From contig NW_011887306.1 of NCBI RefSeq assembly GCF_000151315.2, positions 65,357-129,356 on the forward strand: a DNA stretch of 64,000 nucleotides, written 5' to 3'. Below the pieces are notes generated by a model. That model saw only the letters and a list, made by a program, of their open reading frames with translations, was not told the origin of the DNA and ran no database searches. Made by a program: the position numbers and the translations under genes. This DNA comes from Capsaspora owczarzaki ATCC 30864 (Eukaryota > Opisthokonta > Filasterea). Numbering within the stretch: the stretch's first letter is position 1; each line of letters starts with the position of its first letter. Positions 47,849 through 60,000 of the stretch are shown here, one piece after another.

Positions 47849-49946
47849 TTACAACGGATCGATATTAATGCACAGGGCAAACTGCTGAGCTGCGTCGACC
47901 TCAGCTGGCCATGTCTCGAGCACACGGCCATCCACGCCAAGGTATGTCTGGCGCGGAAACGTCGGGTAAATGTCACTAGGCACCACAAAATAGAGCACCG
48001 CGGGACCCGCTTGTTGCAACATGCGAGAGATTGCCAGCCGCAAGCCTTCCGATTGGACTGGGTGCGATCGGCTGGCAGTCATCTGCAGAATGACATTCGG
48101 AGAAAGAATGGCGTCGACAGCTGCCAAATTACGAGTGGTCGGACTGTAGTAACGGTTGGGGATGCTGAGATCAATCTCAGTCAGCTGACGGAAATTGATG
48201 CAAGTGAGCGGCCGCAACTGCAACTCGTCACCGACGCCTGTTTCAAGATGACGTCTAGGGAATGTGCCACCTGTCTGAAGACAATTGGACGCGTACTCCT
48301 CAAAAAGCTGCCCACGGAGCGATGCGTGCCGTGGGCTGTCCTCCGCAGCGCTGAGAAAGCGCCGAAGTCGATCTCTCTCCTCGGTCCGGAACTTTCGAAA
48401 AACTTGCTCGCTAACCCATTTGGAGGCAAACCTCAGGCGGTAACGCGAATAGGGTAGAATACGCCTGCCGCACTCATCAACAGGCCGGTTGGGATCGAGG
48501 GGCAGTACCTCGATATGGAGCACACGATGCAAGATGCTGTTCTCACTTGCCAGGTTTTCGACGTCAGAGTTGATGACCTTTTGAAAGACGCATCCAGCAA
48601 TGGCGTCCTGGATACGTTGACGACCGCCAAGCTTTGGATGCAGTACCTCACGCGCGATGCCACCCCAGCACAAAAACACACTTCTGGCAGACTGCAAGTA
48701 CGCGCCGGCCTCCCGTGTAGCCATGGTTGTTGCAAACCGTTGCAAGTAAGCCTCGATCTCGAGTTCTGACCACACTGGCATGAACAGCACAAAACCGCCG
48801 TCCTTTTCAAGCTCCTTGTAAATTGGGCGAAACGGGTTTGTGACGAGCAGAACTTTAGCGGAGCCGTAGCGACGTGGGGGATTGGCATCTACAATGAGCC
48901 AGACTTGTCCGTTGCGGAGAGTGTCCTTAACACCATGGTGGCTGTAAGAAGCAGACCCATCGGCACGCAAAAGATAACGCCGCTCTTGGTACCTTCCCGT
49001 AGCAGCCGGCTCATAGACAAACGGCAACGAAACATTGTTTTCCCTGTTCTGCCGAAAGATGCGGTACAAAAAGTACGCCGAGAAGGCTGTCTTGCCGATG
49101 CCAGGGTTGCCAGTGACAATCCAGTTCGTCCAAAGCGCGTTTGCAGCGTCGGTGATCACGTCGAAGAGTCCTTCGTAGCTCTCGCGAACCACGAGGACGG
49201 AACCCAAATTAGGATTGCCCAGCCAGAACACGTTTGCAGGAAGAACTAGGAACAGTACGCTGACACTCTCGAGTTCGAGTCGCTGCTCGTTCACCTCGCC
49301 ACGATGAAGCGCGCGCCAAAATCTGGCAAGCTCGTCGTCCTCGTCCACTACCAACCGGGGGGTCACAATGTGAGCAAGCAGTGCTGCTCTCAGTCTCGAA
49401 ACCTCCAAACAGAGAGAACAATACTCACACGGAAGCTCGCCTTGAAGTTGGATCGTAAGCCGCCGATTTTCTGCTTGAAGAGCTACAAGTGCTTGATGAT
49501 CTGTCATTCGGTTGACAACAAACACGCGCAAACACATTGATAGTGAGGCTCCATGTGCAAGACCAAGAACTGGACAAGGCTGACAAACCTTCACTAGGGC
49601 CTGGTTGAGCATTGACCCGTGCAAGCAAAAGTTGAGTCGTGGGGGCAATAGTTGCCTGCCAGCTCTGCGCTTGATTCGCATACTGCTGCTCCTGTGCGAC
49701 ATTTTCTGCATCGCGTGCAGCCGTTGCAAGGTCCTCGTAGTGTCGCACACGTTCGCGGCTTTCCGCCAGTGTTGTATTCAATCGGGCAATCTCGGCTTCC
49801 AGCCTTTCTCGCCCGACCGCGGCCGGCGGCAGTTGCTCCACGCGGGCGCGCTGGACTTCGCTCGGAGAACGGTCTGCAGCTGTGGGCGAGAGCGGCCGCC
49901 GAACAGAAATCTCTTGGCGGTCTTGGCGGTCTTGGCTGTGCGACAT
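47849..49946 (-). CDS. Crinkler/RHS-like P-loop NTPase with REase-fold C-terminal domain
   Basis: Two exons (49946-49589 and 49500-47849) join in frame to give 669 residues. The N-terminus is a coiled-coil (ERLEAEIARLNTTLAESRER). It leads to VFWLGNPNLGSVLVVRESYE and a Walker A motif GNPGIGKT at about residues 250-257, then WLIVDANPP as a likely strand in the NTPase core. The C-terminal part has LFEEYASN, NLAAVDAILSPNVILQMTAS, HPVQSEGL and YFVVPSDIY, the pattern known from the REase-like domain of CR (Crinkler) and RHS proteins, with the acidic and Gln positions kept. No secretion signal or CRN LxLFLAK header is visible, so it is more likely a resident protein than an exported effector. Lineage-specific expansion and transposon ties are known for this class. 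Intact as read. Confidence 0.75.
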
Positions 49947-50411
49947 TCGACAAAAGAAGAAAGAAAAAAAAAACAATACAGACTGTTCATCCTAGTTCAT
50001 GCATTGCATTTTGAACAAACCACGCACTGTTGTCTCTCAGCACGGAAACCTCTCACGAGGTAAAAACAACGCAGGAGAAGTGGGCGTTGCGTGACAAACA
50101 ACGCATCAAAAGTTGCCAAGTGACGTGAACGAGCTCAAACCCCTTTCACCCCTCTCCCCCTCACTTTTAGACCCATTCCCGACCTCCTCCTGCCTTGCCC
50201 TTGTTCAAGTATGTCCGAATTAATCTCTAGTCTCAATAGGAACCGTTGCAGGGTTACTTATTTTGTCGGTACCTCTTCAGCATCGACACCAAGTTCCAAG
50301 GCTGAGGAGGGTCTCTCAGTATGTGAGAACACTCTGTCAATGCAATTCCCAGTTGATAGACACATGGCTCAGTTCTTATTATTTTTTTGATAACTTTCAC
50401 AATAATCGAAA
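49947..50411. promoter_or_regulatory. Divergent promoter region of the CR-like gene and EMC6
   Basis: 465 bp between two outward-reading start codons. It includes a pyrimidine-rich stretch near 50140-50200. No TATA box is obvious. Confidence 0.4.
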
Positions 50412-51211
50412 ATGGCAGCTCCAGCAGCACCCGGCAATGCTGGCAATGGCGCCGCTGAGGAAGTCGAGCGCTTTGACGCAACGTCCATGCGCTTCAACAC
50501 TGCCGTCATCGGACGCATCCGCACCGGCGCTGCAGTCATCAGCGGAAGCACTGCAGGCATCCTCGGGCTCACGGTACGCGAGTCAGACAAGCAGGCAGCA
50601 GTGTGGACAGACGAGGGACGAGGGACGAGGAACGGCGGCGATATTCTCGACTCACTCACACACTCACTCACACACACTCACTCACAGACTCACTCCGATG
50701 ATTTAGTTCACTAACCGCATTTGCGTGTGCTTTGGTTCTGCTTTTGGGCGTTTGTTGGTGCTCGCGGGGGCGGGGGGTGCAGGGTCTCTATGGCTTTGGC
50801 TTTTACTTTGTCGCATCGCTCCTGCTGTCCTTGCTCCTGTTCGTCAAAGTACGAGATAAAACAAACCGGAACTTGGTTTGGAAGTGTGAATTGTCATTGT
50901 GGTTGTTTTGCTGAAGGTTGGGGGGAAAGACAGATTGTAAACCGTTGAACTTCCACTCACTTGTTCTATTGAATCGCTGATCCCGCCTCACTTGATCCTC
51001 GGAAACGAATTCAAAACATGGGACATCTATTACTGCTACTACCGCTTCCTACTTGCTACCTGGACGCTTTCATCCGACCCCTCAGGCCAAACGCAATGTT
51101 GCCGCTCACTTTAGCTCACCGTCGGCCATCACGACCGATGGACTGTTTGACGGACTCTCAACCTACGTGTTGCTATGGACGTTCATGTACGGCATGGTGC
51201 ACGTGTACTAA
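50412..51211 (+). CDS. EMC6: ER membrane complex subunit 6 (EMC6)
   Basis: EMC6 is a small core subunit of the ER membrane protein complex, which inserts transmembrane segments. Three exons (50412-50573, 50783-50848, 51086-51211) encode 117 residues, near the 110 of human EMC6. The match is direct: SGSTAGILGLT at the exon 1 end, GLYGFGFYFVASLLLSLLLF in exon 2, and LFDGLSTYVLLWTFMYGMVH in exon 3 before the final VY. Two or three hydrophobic spans agree with the known topology. The N-terminal Ala/Gly-rich stretch is not conserved. It ends 129 bp from the convergent TFIIE-alpha gene. Confidence 0.95.
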
Positions 51212-51340
51212 TAATTCAAAATGCAATTTTGGGTTGAGCTCTGGAGTCGTGCACATCTGGCCATGGTGTTTCTTGTTTGTGTTTGTTTTGGATGCCTTTA
51301 TGGTCAGAGGAAACGCCACCAAGCCACCACAACAGCACTC

Positions 51341-53478
51341 TCATATGTACTCGGCAAGCAAAATGTAGTATTGGTTGTACTCGTCGTCCGACATTTGGGC
51401 GATGAGCTCGTCTGTGATTTCGTGAAGCGGGTAGGGCCGCCCACCAACAAGCGCCTACATTCGCAAAAAATATGACGATGAGAAACCCAGAAGCGGAACA
51501 TGCCTATGCGCCTCAGCAAGCAAGGACGGGCCACTTACCAACGCAGTGTCGCTGCTGGATTGAGATAAATCGCCATCGGCTCCAAGAGCGGAAACTGCCA
51601 TGGGGCTGGCCTCGTCTGGCATTGTCTCGAGCACTCGGTTGATGTGGTGCCGCCGCTCCCTTTCTTGCATTTCGCGCAAGTAATCGCTGTACTTTTGAGG
51701 GTCGTGGTGCAGTGATTCTCGCTCTTCTTCGTCGTCGGCTCGGAATCGCTTTACTGGCTGGACAGCTGTGCGAAAGAAGCAGGATGAGTCAGCATACCGT
51801 TGATTTCCATCACATGTCTTTTCAACAAAGACCATAGCAGCTGTGTTGCATCTACCTGTCGGCTCGTCTTCGACATAGATGGTCGATTTTTGCATCCATA
51901 TTGGCGGAGCCTTGGCTTTCAACTACAAAGAAAGATCCATCGACAAGTTCAGTTGAAAAAAAACTAAACCAGGCGGCAACAATGACTTACAGGTGCTTTA
52001 CTCGAATCTGCCAGCTGGACGGCCATGTTGTCGGTTGGCAAGGAGCCCATTCCACCTGCTGGTCGACCAGACCGCCACTGGAGAGCTGGAGCAGCTGATG
52101 GCGCCTGATATACGTCGGCAGTTGAAACTTTCGCATACATGGCATCTTCAGGGGCCTAGCACAAACAGCGATGCCATCCACAGGGTGTGAGTAATCAAAA
52201 AATCAAAATTGGCGAGAAAAGCAGCCAGAACAGATCAGCCCCGCTCATCCTTACTTGTGGTAGCTGAATGCCTGCATACCCCTTGTCGTAGAAGGTAACT
52301 TTGTCTACTTCCTTGATTTTGAGCACCAGCTGACGGATTTGCTCGTTGAAGCGAGATTCGCGCGCGCCAATGGCGTGGCTGAGCTTGATGGCGTGGTCGT
52401 CAGGGACAACATCGCCGCCGCAAAAGTAGCACAGCAGACGGCCGTCGTGGTGAAGAATCACGGGGTCGCGGTTGGGGATGCTGGGATTGTGCAGCTGCTG
52501 TTGCAAAATGTCCTGAGCCTTGACAATGTCGACTTCGGTCGAGCCGCGGCCGCACTTGGCACACTTGTACTTGGCCATGCTCATGTCGGCAGTCTCGGCG
52601 AGTCGAGCGGTTTGCTGGCGCAGTAGCTGGTTGATTTTGTGCAAGCGATACTTGACGACGTTGACCAACGACTCATAGTCGACCACGTACGAGATAATGT
52701 CTGCCTTTGAGTACTTTTGCTCGGGCGTCTTGACCTGCTTTATTTTGACTTCCTTGATGAATCTGTTGCTTCGCAGCACTGCGATCGTCTTGTTCAGCTG
52801 TGCAAGCATGGCAAGTGAGCGAAAACACCGACAAAAAAGACATAGTTGCTGAGCAGTGTTTTGAAGATCCTGTGCGATTGTAAACGTTACCGAGGCCTTG
52901 TCTTTGTCGAGCTTGAAGAACTTCATGAGATCCTCCTCGGTGACTCTTGACAAGTAAGGACGGATTCAATGTGAAACGTCAGAATGGGCAAACAAAAAGA
53001 GCTCCTTCTAGTTCTTCTCAAATTTCCACCTTGTCCAACTGATCTCGATCCGCATCAGTATCAAGAGCTGTATCAACACTTACTGGTTGTAGCGTAGAAT
53101 GGTGTCGAGCATGACGACGCAGTCTGGCGGGTAGAATGCTCTGACAGCGAGCAAGGCGACGTGCTTGATGCAGACGGGCACTTGGTCGTCGTCGTCGACG
53201 TAGCCAGCAACGCCATACGTGAGCATGGACAGCGACGAGTCGGCTGAGCCAGCATGAGCTTGAGCTTGAGCCTGAGCCTGAGCTTGAGCAGTGGATGGCG
53301 TTGGAGTGGCGACACGCGATGCGAGCGCAGACGACCCAGCAGAGCCAGACGGACCAGCAACAGAGTCGGATGAGCCCATGTTGGCATTGGCAGCAGTGGA
53401 TGAGGCCGACCCGATGGGCGATGGGACGACGACGGGACCCGCCAGTGGAGTTCCATTGCCAATGCTATTGCCACTCAT
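51341..53478 (-). CDS. GTF2E1: Transcription factor IIE alpha subunit
   Basis: TFIIE-alpha recruits and stimulates TFIIH at RNA polymerase II promoters. Exons on the minus strand: 53478-53084, 52945-52891, 52797-52255, 52155-51991, 51922-51856, 51765-51539 and 51454-51341. The first exon is Ser/Ala-rich, with an (AQ)n run, then the winged-helix start (LLAVRAFYPPDCVVMLDTIL). Next come VTEEDLMKFFKLDK, NRFIKEVKIKQVKTPE and the zinc ribbon CAKC...CYFCGG, followed by ARESRFNEQI. The C-terminal part keeps APPIWMQKSTIYVED (TFIIH-binding area in animals), a Glu/Arg-rich stretch and the end helix HEITDELIAQMSDDEY. All main domains are present, so the gene looks functional. Confidence 0.93.
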
Positions 53479-53882
53479 GCTACTCGTGCTGTACTCGTGC
53501 TACTCGAACTACTTGTGCTCTGTGATGCGATCAATGTTGGCATCAACAATGACACTTTTTACAATGAGTGAACGAACACACGCAATTGGAAAGAGAGAAA
53601 AGAAAAAAGAAGAAGAATAAAAAGTCTGAGAAAGTAAGAGAAAAAAAGGACTGCGGGTTTAGGAAAATTTTGGAGAGGGAAAAGGTCAGCATGCGCTACT
53701 CAACACAGAATGCCCATCCATCTCATGAGTGGGGAACGTCTGTTGAAACGGAGGATGAACAACAGCAGCACAGAGATTTAACCTGAACGTTCTTACTGCA
53801 CTGTATTCTGTATTGCGATCATCATCATCTTTCAGTCCTTATTCAGTCTTTGTTATTTCTTGGTCTCCATCCATTTGCGAAG
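53479..53882. promoter_or_regulatory. Divergent promoter region of TFIIE-alpha and SBF genes
   Basis: 404 bp of AT- and purine-rich DNA between two outward-reading start codons. Nothing more specific is visible. Confidence 0.4.
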
Positions 53883-54047
53883 ATGGCTGGCGTCGCCGCG
53901 TCGTCGTCGTCGGATCCCTCGCGCTGGGTCGACTACTTTGCAGTGTTTGGCGTCAACTCCAATGGTAATCCCATACAAACCCCAACCCCATAACCCCATA
54001 ACCCCCTGAACCCTTGTAGCTCTTTGATTTCCAACTTACATCCTTGT

Positions 54048-54093
<46 letters not shown>

Positions 54094-57000
54094 TGCCAGA
54101 CATTGAGGAGCAGCTCGCCGCCCGCTCATCCTCATCCACTGCTGCCGCTGCTGCTGCTCTGTCGTCGTCATTGACCAGCACCCGCGCCCCTTCGCCTGCC
54201 AATGCACCATCATCATCAACATCAACATCAACAACATCAACAGCAGCAGGGACGGCCTCTGTGAGTGCTGCTGCGCTGGCTGCGAATCCAATCCCGCTCG
54301 ATCCCCAAATCCAGTCCCGCTACCCGCCACAGGACCACCCCGGCGCGCCATTCCCAAAGATGGCCTCACTCGTAAGCAGACAACAAGCGCATAAACACTC
54401 ACACGCTTATTGTGTGGCTGGACCGCCGTCCTTGCAACAACATCCTTGAGCGGGGACTTTTGAGCGAGTTGAGTCGTGTGAACGGTGTTCACGTCACACT
54501 CGTCCGATGCGCTCCGTCGACCGCCCTTCCAGTGAGATGCATTCGTCTCTGAAAGGCTTGGTGCATGTGCAAGAAGCGTGTTTGAGTCGCAAGGGGGAAC
54601 ATTGTGTGGAACATTGTGGAAGAGCAGCGCGGTGGACAAAATCCCAAAATGGATAAAGCCACGCTCTGAGCTCTGAGATCTGAGCACTGAGAAGGAGGGT
54701 GAGAGGGAGGGTTGCGGAACTCAACGTTGTGAACGAGATCAACGCGGATCACGAGAATTACGAGAAAACAAGCATTTGGGAACGATTGGAAGGAGCTTCA
54801 AGCTATCTGAGATTTGAAAGATCTTCTGAGCGATCTGAGTCTACACAATGCGCACTCCTGAGAAGCAGTGATGCGAGGCAATGGGAAAAGGGGGGGAAAA
54901 TCGCGTGATTTGGAATGACAAAAACATGCAGAACAACAAAGATCAGGCAAAGTCTCAGAACGAGGGATCAATTCACAACATCGCCGCAACCCATGCTTGA
55001 AGAACAAGATCGCGACAGACCCTTTGACACTTCACTTAAATGATGATCATCACCACTCTGCTACAGTTTTGCCAGCCTTGCGGATGGACGACGCACACTG
55101 AATACGCAGAGCCTGCATTCAACGTCGCAGTGCTGAGCGAGGCGGACGGCCTTTGCTACTATGTCGCCTCGTTGACGTTCTGGGAGCAAGTAGCCACACT
55201 GCCTGCAGCAACAACTGCTGCCAACAACAGCGGCTCCACCACTGACCTCCCCCTTCGCCGAGCCCCAAGCCCGTCGCCGTCGTTGATAACACGATCCACT
55301 TCGTCGCTCACTTCTTCGAGCACGAGACCCAACAACACCGCGTCTGACGCTGTGAGCCAGAGCAACTCGGCGTCAACCAACGCATCTGTCGCAGAGAGCA
55401 TTTACGTTCCCAAGGCAATCTGCCTGATTTCGCGCCATCCCTTCTTTGACGCCTTCCGCCAGAGTCTGTGCCACATTTTTCTGTCTGCGCAGCAGCTCAC
55501 CAGCATTTCTCCCGCATCTGTCTTCAGTGTGAGTCAGGACACACTCGGTCATGCGGAGGCAGCCACCACCTTTGCAAACCGCCAGGGCGGAATCAACGCC
55601 GAAATTCTGGCTCATATGGCCGCGCGCATTGTCAACGACATCCCGTTGCCTCCGGTCGGTGGGGCCAAAGTCGCAGTCCAATTTGGAGGCAAAACCAGCT
55701 TGCAACCTACACCCGCCACGCCAAGCGCTGCGCCCAGTCCTCGGCAACCACGAGACGGCGACCAGAACAGCTCGTCTGCGGCGGCGCGCGATGGTGGTGT
55801 GGTCTCTTCGAGTGCCTCTTCGGCTGCCGCAAGCACCATCTTCCTCCAGCGAAACCCTCCTCGCCTCCTCCCAGATTGCCCCGTTTCCGTCGCAAGCGTC
55901 TTCCGAGCCCTTGACGTGAACAATACGCTGCTGGTGCTCAGTGCCATTCTCACCGAGCAGAAGGTGGCCTTCATCTCATCATCGCACGCCCAACTCACCA
56001 AAGTGTCCATGGGCTTGTTGGCGCTGATGTACCCGCTCGTCTACCGCTACGTCTACATTCCAGTGTTGCCGCGCCAACTGCTTGAAGTCCTGTCGGCGCC
56101 CACGCCCGTCATCCTGGGCCTGCATACCTCCTTTTTGCTCGACGCCGAAATCTCGGGCGAGCTCGACATTGCCAGCCTGGACGACATGGTCCAAGTCGAT
56201 GTGGACAACAACCGCGTGTACATTCCCCCGTCCATCAAAGTGCCAGATCCGCCGTACCGTGCTACCGCTCGGCTGCTCACGCGATTGCGCGAAATTCTCT
56301 ACCCGGATGTTGTCTTCTCGGACGACGCCTTCACGGGCACTCGCCACCAGCACGTGCAAGCCGCTACTCGCGCTGCCACAGAAACGACAGTGACAAGGTG
56401 CTTTGCCTCGGGCGCTAGTTGCTCGCCGGCATCCAAGGCAGCGCTGACCAAGCAGCTAGATACCGCTGCCATTGTCGAGTTGGAAATCCGGTTGGCCTTT
56501 TGCCGCTTCTTTGTGTCCATCTTGCATCGGTACCGCGAATTCCTGGCCGTCGTGCGGGTCCATCCGACGCCGCGCGTTGTGTTTAACGGTCCTGCCTTTG
56601 TTCGGAGTGTGGCCATGGATGGCTCGGGCCTGTCCTCGATGCCACAGAATGGTGGCGCGAGCGCGGCCAAATCCGGCGGCCTGGCACAGTCCGATCAGGA
56701 TGGTGCTGGCCGCGATACCGACTCCCACCCCGACACGGATGTGGCTGCTGCTTTGGCCGAAGCCGCACAGTCGACACGCAATCGCAGTCAGACCTTCAGC
56801 TCATCGGGATCCGCGGTATCTATCGCCCGTAAGCTCGTCCAGCTGGGCAGTGCGCCTGCTTCGGACAGCACGAGTGCGAGCAGTGACTGGGACCGCCGCT
56901 CGCTGAATTCGCATGCTGCCTTCCATCACGTTCACCGCTCCACTGAAGAAACTGCGTCGATGAGGGCTTCCTTGACCACCACCCGTGGGTACCATGGTTT

Positions 57001-60000
57001 TGCGTCGTCCAGCCTCGCCGCCCCTTTCGTGGAAGCTCTGGTTTCGGGAAATTGCTTCTCATACTTTATCGAGGTCTACGGAGCACCCAACCGCGACCGT
57101 ACGTTCTTTGACGATTTTGTGGACCAGTACAATTTGGATTCGCGAGTGCGGATTACGGCAGCCGACTGTCTCGCCCGCGACATGATGAGTTATCCCCTCG
57201 ACCCCGTCTTTGTGCACATTCCGCGCATGGCCGAGCTCCTTGCGGATGTCGCCGACAGCATCGCGGCCACCGCCGTGTTGTCCGCTCCTTTGCCGGGCGC
57301 CGAACATGCCGCAAAACCGATTCCACAGCTGACGACGACTTTGGTGGAAGCTTCGCCGCTCGCGTCACTGGCGCCGGCTGTTCTGCAACGCCTTCTTGTC
57401 GTCGCCGATGGCGCGTCCGCTCAGCCCTTCCAGTCTGGGATGTCGTCGCGGTGCAGCTGTGATTTTTCGCAGTGCGAGCAAGAGGGCAGTGCCCTGCACT
57501 ACGGATCAGCGCAACAACGCCTCGTCGCAGCTTGCAGGACCACCCTGTTTGCGCTCTCGGCGATTTCTGGTCGTTCGCACATCCCGTTTGTTGCCGACAC
57601 GGACACCGAGTCCAGCACAGTCCTTCACGGCAGTGCAAGTGCGCCGGACCCTTCGTCGCCAATGTCGCCGACGTTGAAGATCTCGCACGCCCAAGCTCTG
57701 CAATCCGAATCGTCGCTTGACGGTGCTCTTGAAAGCACGGATGCTTTTGCCCAACCAGTCCCGTCGTCGTCGACACTGATGCACCGCACAACGCTCTTGC
57801 GCTCCGTCTCGATGGGCTCGCCTCCGAAAGCACAATCCGGACTGGTGCGTCGTCGCAGCGCGCTTCGCTTGCTGGACGTGCTGTCGAGTCGAACGCGTGA
57901 TCCTCGAGCGCGACACGGAGGCACGTTGCAAGACCAGCGAGAATTGCTTTCCAGATTCTTTGATCTCTTGTTTTCAGAGCAAATTCCGGCAGCCTGTGAA
58001 ATTCTGGCCCCGATCAAGCGCATTTTGAAGGACGAGTCCGCTCGCATTCACTTTTGCCACATTCTGCGGCTCAAAGAGCGCGCAGCCGCCGCCAATCTTG
58101 CATCCGGCGGCAAGACTGCGCTGTCGCGCGAGCAGTTTGCAGTGTTGGCATCGCTTGCCAATGTCATGCTGGCCGACGAGTACATTAACGAAACGACCAC
58201 TGCGACGCTGCTGGCAACGCTTTCGCAGCACTTTTTCCGCATGACTGGCGGCATGCAAGAGTTTTTGTGGCACAAGATTGCCAGCCACGAAGTGTGGCGC
58301 AATGACGCCTTTTGGAAGAACTCGTTCTTTGAGCAGATGGAAGAGCGCTTGGCTCTCGTTTACTCGAGCAACAATTCTGCCGCAAAAGACCCTGCCGCCA
58401 CTACTCGCCCGGCGTCGACAACCTCGAACCTTCCCATTTTCAGCTCACTGGCCCCCGCCGCGTTCATTGATATTGACACGCTGGTGGTTCGACGAACTGC
58501 CGAGTGGGATGCTCTCGATTCCCAGGCGCGCGACGCCACGTTCCAGATGGAGGAAGACTTGGTGTTTGAACAACTCCAGCAGCACGCCACGTCCATGGTC
58601 TCGCTGATGGGCAATCTGCAAGAGGTCGCACAACTGACAGAGTCGATTGCTCAAGAGTGCAACCTCGCACCCGATCGTATCGATCAACTGATGATGCTGG
58701 TCGAGCAGCTTGCCACTCATCATGAGCTCATCCGTCAGCAACTCAAAGAAGAGTACGCCAAAACACCCGACATTGACTCCATCCGTCTGTCAACCGCCTC
58801 CGTGCCGTTGCTCGAGGGGGAGATGCTCTTTTTCCAAGCACCCAAATGCTTGCTCCTGACGACTGCCAAGGAGAACGGCCTCGAACCAGCGGAAGGGACA
58901 CTGTTTGTCACCAACTACCGGCTGATCTTTCGTGGATTTACGTGCAAGCACTCGGTCGCCGCTGCGACCGCCGATCTCAAGCAGCTGATGCTCACCCGCT
59001 CCGTGCCGCTTTCCTCCATTTTCAAAATCACCAAAACATCACTCATGTTTGACTCTGAGCACGAGCGGTGGGTTCCCGAGGGTCTTGAGATTTACAGCAA
59101 GAGCATCCAAGTCATGCGACTCTGCTTTGATGACAATGGGCCCAATTCCTCGCACTCCATCACGTCCATGATGTACAAGATGATCAAAAACCGCGCTACA
59201 CCGACGCTGGCCAACGAGCTGTTTGCCATCTGTTCCGGCCGGCAGAGCGACCCGACGAGCAAGAACTGGACTGCGCATGTGGTGAGAGGGTTTTTTTTTT
59301 GTTTGTTGGATGCCATTTTGTTGGATATGCGCGCTGGTTTGACTCTCACTTTTCGTCTAATCTGTTTTTTTTTCTCTCTCTCTCTTTCGCCACTCGACAG
59401 ATATCAGACTTTACCCGCATCGATCCAAACATTGGGTTGACGACTGCTTCGCCATTCCGACTGACGAGCGAAAACCGGCACTTCCAACTGAGCTCGACCC
59501 TGGGTCCAGTGCTTGCCGTGCCTCGCACGCTCACAGACCTCGAGCTCGGGGCAGTGGCCGAATTCCATGTCGATCGCCGCTTGCCGACGGTGAGCTGGGT
59601 GCATCCGACGCATCGCAGTATTGCCCTGCTACGCTCTGGCATGACAAAGAATCGCCGCGGAATCGCCGGAAAGCGTTGCGTCGAGGATGAAAAGTATATC
59701 AAAGCAATTGTTGCCGCTGCTTCGCCCGCCGTCCAGTCTGTGCGTCATGCAACCACAGTGACGGCTCCAGCTGGGGGTGATGCGAAAAAGCCGACGGACG
59801 ATTCGTACCCGGCGCTGTATATTTTGACGGAACGGGCCCAGTCTCGCTCGTTGGTGCCATCCCGCTCGCAGGATGCCGACAGCGAGTTTGACGTGCCCTT
59901 TTACCCGCGCGTGGAGTTTCTGTACCTCGACCATTTGGGATCGAAAGGCCCACTCCAGCCCAAGGACGCACAGCTGGCCCTGGAGCGCCTCGTCCATGTG

